From Bacteroidota bacterium (GTDB lineage: Bacteria > Bacteroidota > Bacteroidia > Flavobacteriales > Flavobacteriaceae), in assembly GCA_022601215.1 (NCBI GenBank), contig JAHZIZ010000452.1, positions 1 to 6,716 of the forward strand: 6,716 nt of DNA. Reading direction: 5' to 3'. The position numbers and the translations under genes were made by a program. Below are positions 5,098 to 6,716 of the stretch, piece after piece. Position 1 is the first letter of the stretch, and every line of letters begins with the position of its first letter. The notes below the pieces were generated by a model, which was not told the DNA's origin, did no database searches, and saw only the letters and a list, made by a program, of their open reading frames with translations.

Positions 5098-6654
5098 ATG
5101 ATAACTTCAATGTTTATGAGGGGAGTGAAATATGCTCTTGTCTCAGTGTTAGCATTGAGTACGTTTACCGTAACTGCTCAATTTCCGAATGTGTGTGCTT
5201 ATGAGGATGATGATTCATCCGTAAGTTCTTTCGATGTCTATTCTAGGTCGACGGACCCTAATTATCTTGCACAATTTGATCCCGTTGTGTTTAATATTTT
5301 CTTTTGGGAGGTTTTGCCAGAAACCGAATCTCCTGGTCCAGTTCCTCTCACAGAGGCGCATTGTCTTGAATCTGTTTCTCAATTAAATAGAGTGTATAAC
5401 GAGTTTGGAATCTTCTTTAAATATATAGGATTCGATAATACTAGTTTTAAATCCGATACCTATTACCACCTCAGTAAACAAGATTTAGAATTTTTCTTTT
5501 TAGATGCTGCTAGTGCCGGTCATAAGCGCAACGATTCCTTTAATATTTATATTGCTAGTGGAGGTAGTGAATTTAGCGGTGCTGCACAATTGAGGAAGAA
5601 AGTGAATATTGCGACTCATTACAATTTTTTTAAGGCGCAGGATACCATGGCACATGAAGTAGGTCATTGCTTTGACTTACATCATACGCATAAATATTGG
5701 GATCAAGGAGGTTCTCCAGAGGGCTGTGAATTAGGTGTTGAACATGTTACTCGAAATGAATTCTTACCCAATGGTAATCCCAATCCAGACTGGAACGCAG
5801 ATATCGCTGGCGATGAGGTGATAGATACTGCCGCCATGCCCGATTTTAGAAATGAGTGGTGCCACTACCAAGATATTGATATAGAGGATTGTGCCTCTCA
5901 AGGAAACCCTGTATATGTCTTTGTGGATGAAAATACTTTTGAATATACCGGGGATGGTGGTGATTGCCTTGATCCTCCGAGGGATTATCAACTAGAATCG
6001 ATTGATGTTAAAAATTATATGGCATACGTGCCAAATGCCCCGAATAATGAACTGTTTTTCTTTAACTTCACTGCAGGCCAGAAGATACGGATGCACGAGG
6101 CGATTGGGCACGATTGGCTGGGAGATTTTGCAGATGCCTCCACCACTATAGAAACGCTCTATGAGCCCTATAAAGGAGTCTATAGTGGCAATGGTTCTAT
6201 TGTGGGGCCACAGGTGTTGCCTACGTTCCAACCTGGATTCGATTATGAGTTTGTGAGTTGTGGTCCTTATGGTGCATATCCACCGCCCTTAGATTATGAT
6301 GATCTGTCATTTTGGTATGTCACGGGAGGCTTGTATAACTATACTTTTAATAAAAACATTCTTCCTCAGGATTATGATTTAATCGTGCATAAAAACAATT
6401 TTGCCATCTCCATAGCGCAGCTAAATAATCCACCACGTAATTGTTATTCCGCCACAGGAGCTGCTAGTAGTGGTTTGGTGGTGAAATTTGAGGATGAAGT
6501 ATTTAATAATAATATTACGGTCACTCCAAAGGATTCGACAGGTATTAATAGTCCTGCGTTGATTCATGATTTACCGCAAGGGTTGTATAAAATAGAAAAA
6601 AACCACACCGATGGCGCTGTGGAAGAAACCGTGATTTATAAACAAAATGACTAA
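5098..6654 (+). CDS. Secreted zinc metalloprotease, M43 (pappalysin)-like
   Basis: The 518-residue protein has a Sec signal peptide (hydrophobic residues 12-25, probable cleavage after TVTA at 27, mature QFPN). The metzincin zinc site is HEVGHCFDLHH at 186-196: ligands His186, His190 and His196, catalytic Glu187. Other M43-type features follow in order: GDEVIDTAAMP at 238-248 (family pattern GD-V-DTP), a Met-turn NYMAY at 306-310 (Met308) and FTAGQKIRM at 324-332. The usual metzincin Gly is Asp193 here, and the stretch from His196 to Met308 is long and contains several cysteines (first C210), suggesting disulfides and an exported protein. Residues from about 340 form a second region of unknown function, rich in Tyr, Pro and Asn, ending in a strand-like LPQGLYKIEK...ETVIYK tail. 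M5 (5110) or M7 (5116, MRGVKYALV) could be the true start; M7 gives the most standard signal peptide. Substrate unknown. The gene stands alone between two hairpins. Confidence 0.87.
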   Translation: MITSMFMRGVKYALVSVLALSTFTVTAQFPNVCAYEDDDSSVSSFDVYSRSTDPNYLAQFDPVVFNIFFWEVLPETESPGPVPLTEAHCLESVSQLNRVYNEFGIFFKYIGFDNTSFKSDTYYHLSKQDLEFFFLDAASAGHKRNDSFNIYIASGGSEFSGAAQLRKKVNIATHYNFFKAQDTMAHEVGHCFDLHHTHKYWDQGGSPEGCELGVEHVTRNEFLPNGNPNPDWNADIAGDEVIDTAAMPDFRNEWCHYQDIDIEDCASQGNPVYVFVDENTFEYTGDGGDCLDPPRDYQLESIDVKNYMAYVPNAPNNELFFFNFTAGQKIRMHEAIGHDWLGDFADASTTIETLYEPYKGVYSGNGSIVGPQVLPTFQPGFDYEFVSCGPYGAYPPPLDYDDLSFWYVTGGLYNYTFNKNILPQDYDLIVHKNNFAISIAQLNNPPRNCYSATGAASSGLVVKFEDEVFNNNITVTPKDSTGINSPALIHDLPQGLYKIEKNHTDGAVEETVIYKQND

Positions 6655-6663
6655 CTTTGGAAG

Positions 6664-6695
6664 AGGGGCAGTGTGTCTGCCCTTTATATATTTTT
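6664..6695 (+). terminator. Probable intrinsic terminator after the metalloprotease gene
   Basis: GGGCAG (6666-6671) pairs with CTGCCC (6677-6682) around the loop TGTGT, with a G-T and an A-T pair extending the base. A T-rich tail with interrupting A residues (TTTATATATTTTT) follows. The hairpin begins 10 bases after the stop. It is weaker than the one at 5005-5040 because the T tract is broken. Confidence 0.55.
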
Positions 6696-6696
6696 G
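6689..6696 (+). promoter_or_regulatory. Possible -7 box at the right edge (TATTTTTG)
   Basis: TATTTTTG fits TAnnTTTG and is identical to the box in front of pdxJ. It overlaps the T-rich tail of the preceding hairpin, so its match may be fortuitous. No TTG occurs at the -33 distance. If it is used, transcription would begin after the ATG at 6698, so it could only serve a start codon beyond the window. Confidence 0.25.
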
Positions 6697-6697
6697 T

Positions 6698-6716
6698 ATG
6701 AAACATTTTATCTTCG
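6698..6716 (+). CDS. Possible start of a further gene, partial
   Basis: ATG at 6698-6700 opens a frame reading MKHFIF before the window ends. The Lys followed by hydrophobic residues would suit the start of a signal peptide, and it lies 43 bases after the protease stop. Six codons are too few to identify a product, and the overlapping -7-like box argues that this ATG may not be the real start. Confidence 0.25.

Noticed and set aside
4832..5110. Minus-strand open frame of 92 codons
   Set aside because: It runs through the SGNH gene end, the terminator hairpin and the protease promoter region; no motif or initiation signal supports it.
5764..6231. Two minus-strand open frames within the protease gene (75 and 79 codons)
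   Set aside because: They are antisense to the conserved M43 motif region and lack any recognisable feature.

Overview
The window looks like a chromosomal segment from a member of the Bacteroidota, most likely a flavobacterium. Four things point there. It is AT-rich. Initiation regions lack Shine-Dalgarno sequences and are A-rich. Promoter -7 boxes match the Bacteroidota pattern TAnnTTTG. The protein content is also typical: a PdxJ with the VNINKIATLRNARGG N-terminus, an OmpP1/FadL porin paired with an SGNH-hydrolase lipoprotein, and a secreted M43-like metalloprotease. No mobile element, CRISPR array, tRNA or rRNA is visible.

Layout, left to right. Positions 1-465 (minus strand) hold the N-terminal 155 codons of a CBS-domain protein that runs off the left edge and apparently starts at TTG. 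An 84-bp divergent intergenic region carries a -7 box for the plus-strand gene pdxJ (550-1263), which makes pyridoxine 5'-phosphate. pdxJ overlaps the next gene, an alpha/beta-fold hydrolase of the YbfF type (1263-2036), by one base (TAATG), so the two are probably co-translated. A 112-bp gap with an imperfect 20-bp dyad precedes a FadL-type outer-membrane transporter (2149-3399). Nineteen bases later comes a lipoprotein with a complete SGNH-hydrolase motif set (3419-4984). A strong intrinsic terminator closes that pair. A -7 box directly behind it probably drives a secreted zinc metalloprotease related to pappalysins (5098-6654), which is followed by a second hairpin and perhaps the first codons of another gene at the right edge.

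How the genes may work together: pdxJ and the hydrolase look like a small housekeeping operon. The transporter and SGNH lipoprotein look like a two-gene envelope unit in which an anchored esterase releases acyl chains or other hydrophobic products that the FadL-type channel admits. This is inferred from family and adjacency. The metalloprotease is transcriptionally separate and would act outside the cytoplasm.

I do not see a clearly undescribed multi-gene system. The best leads are the SGNH-FadL unit, the atypical metzincin motif and C-terminal extension of the protease, and the terminator-promoter abutment.
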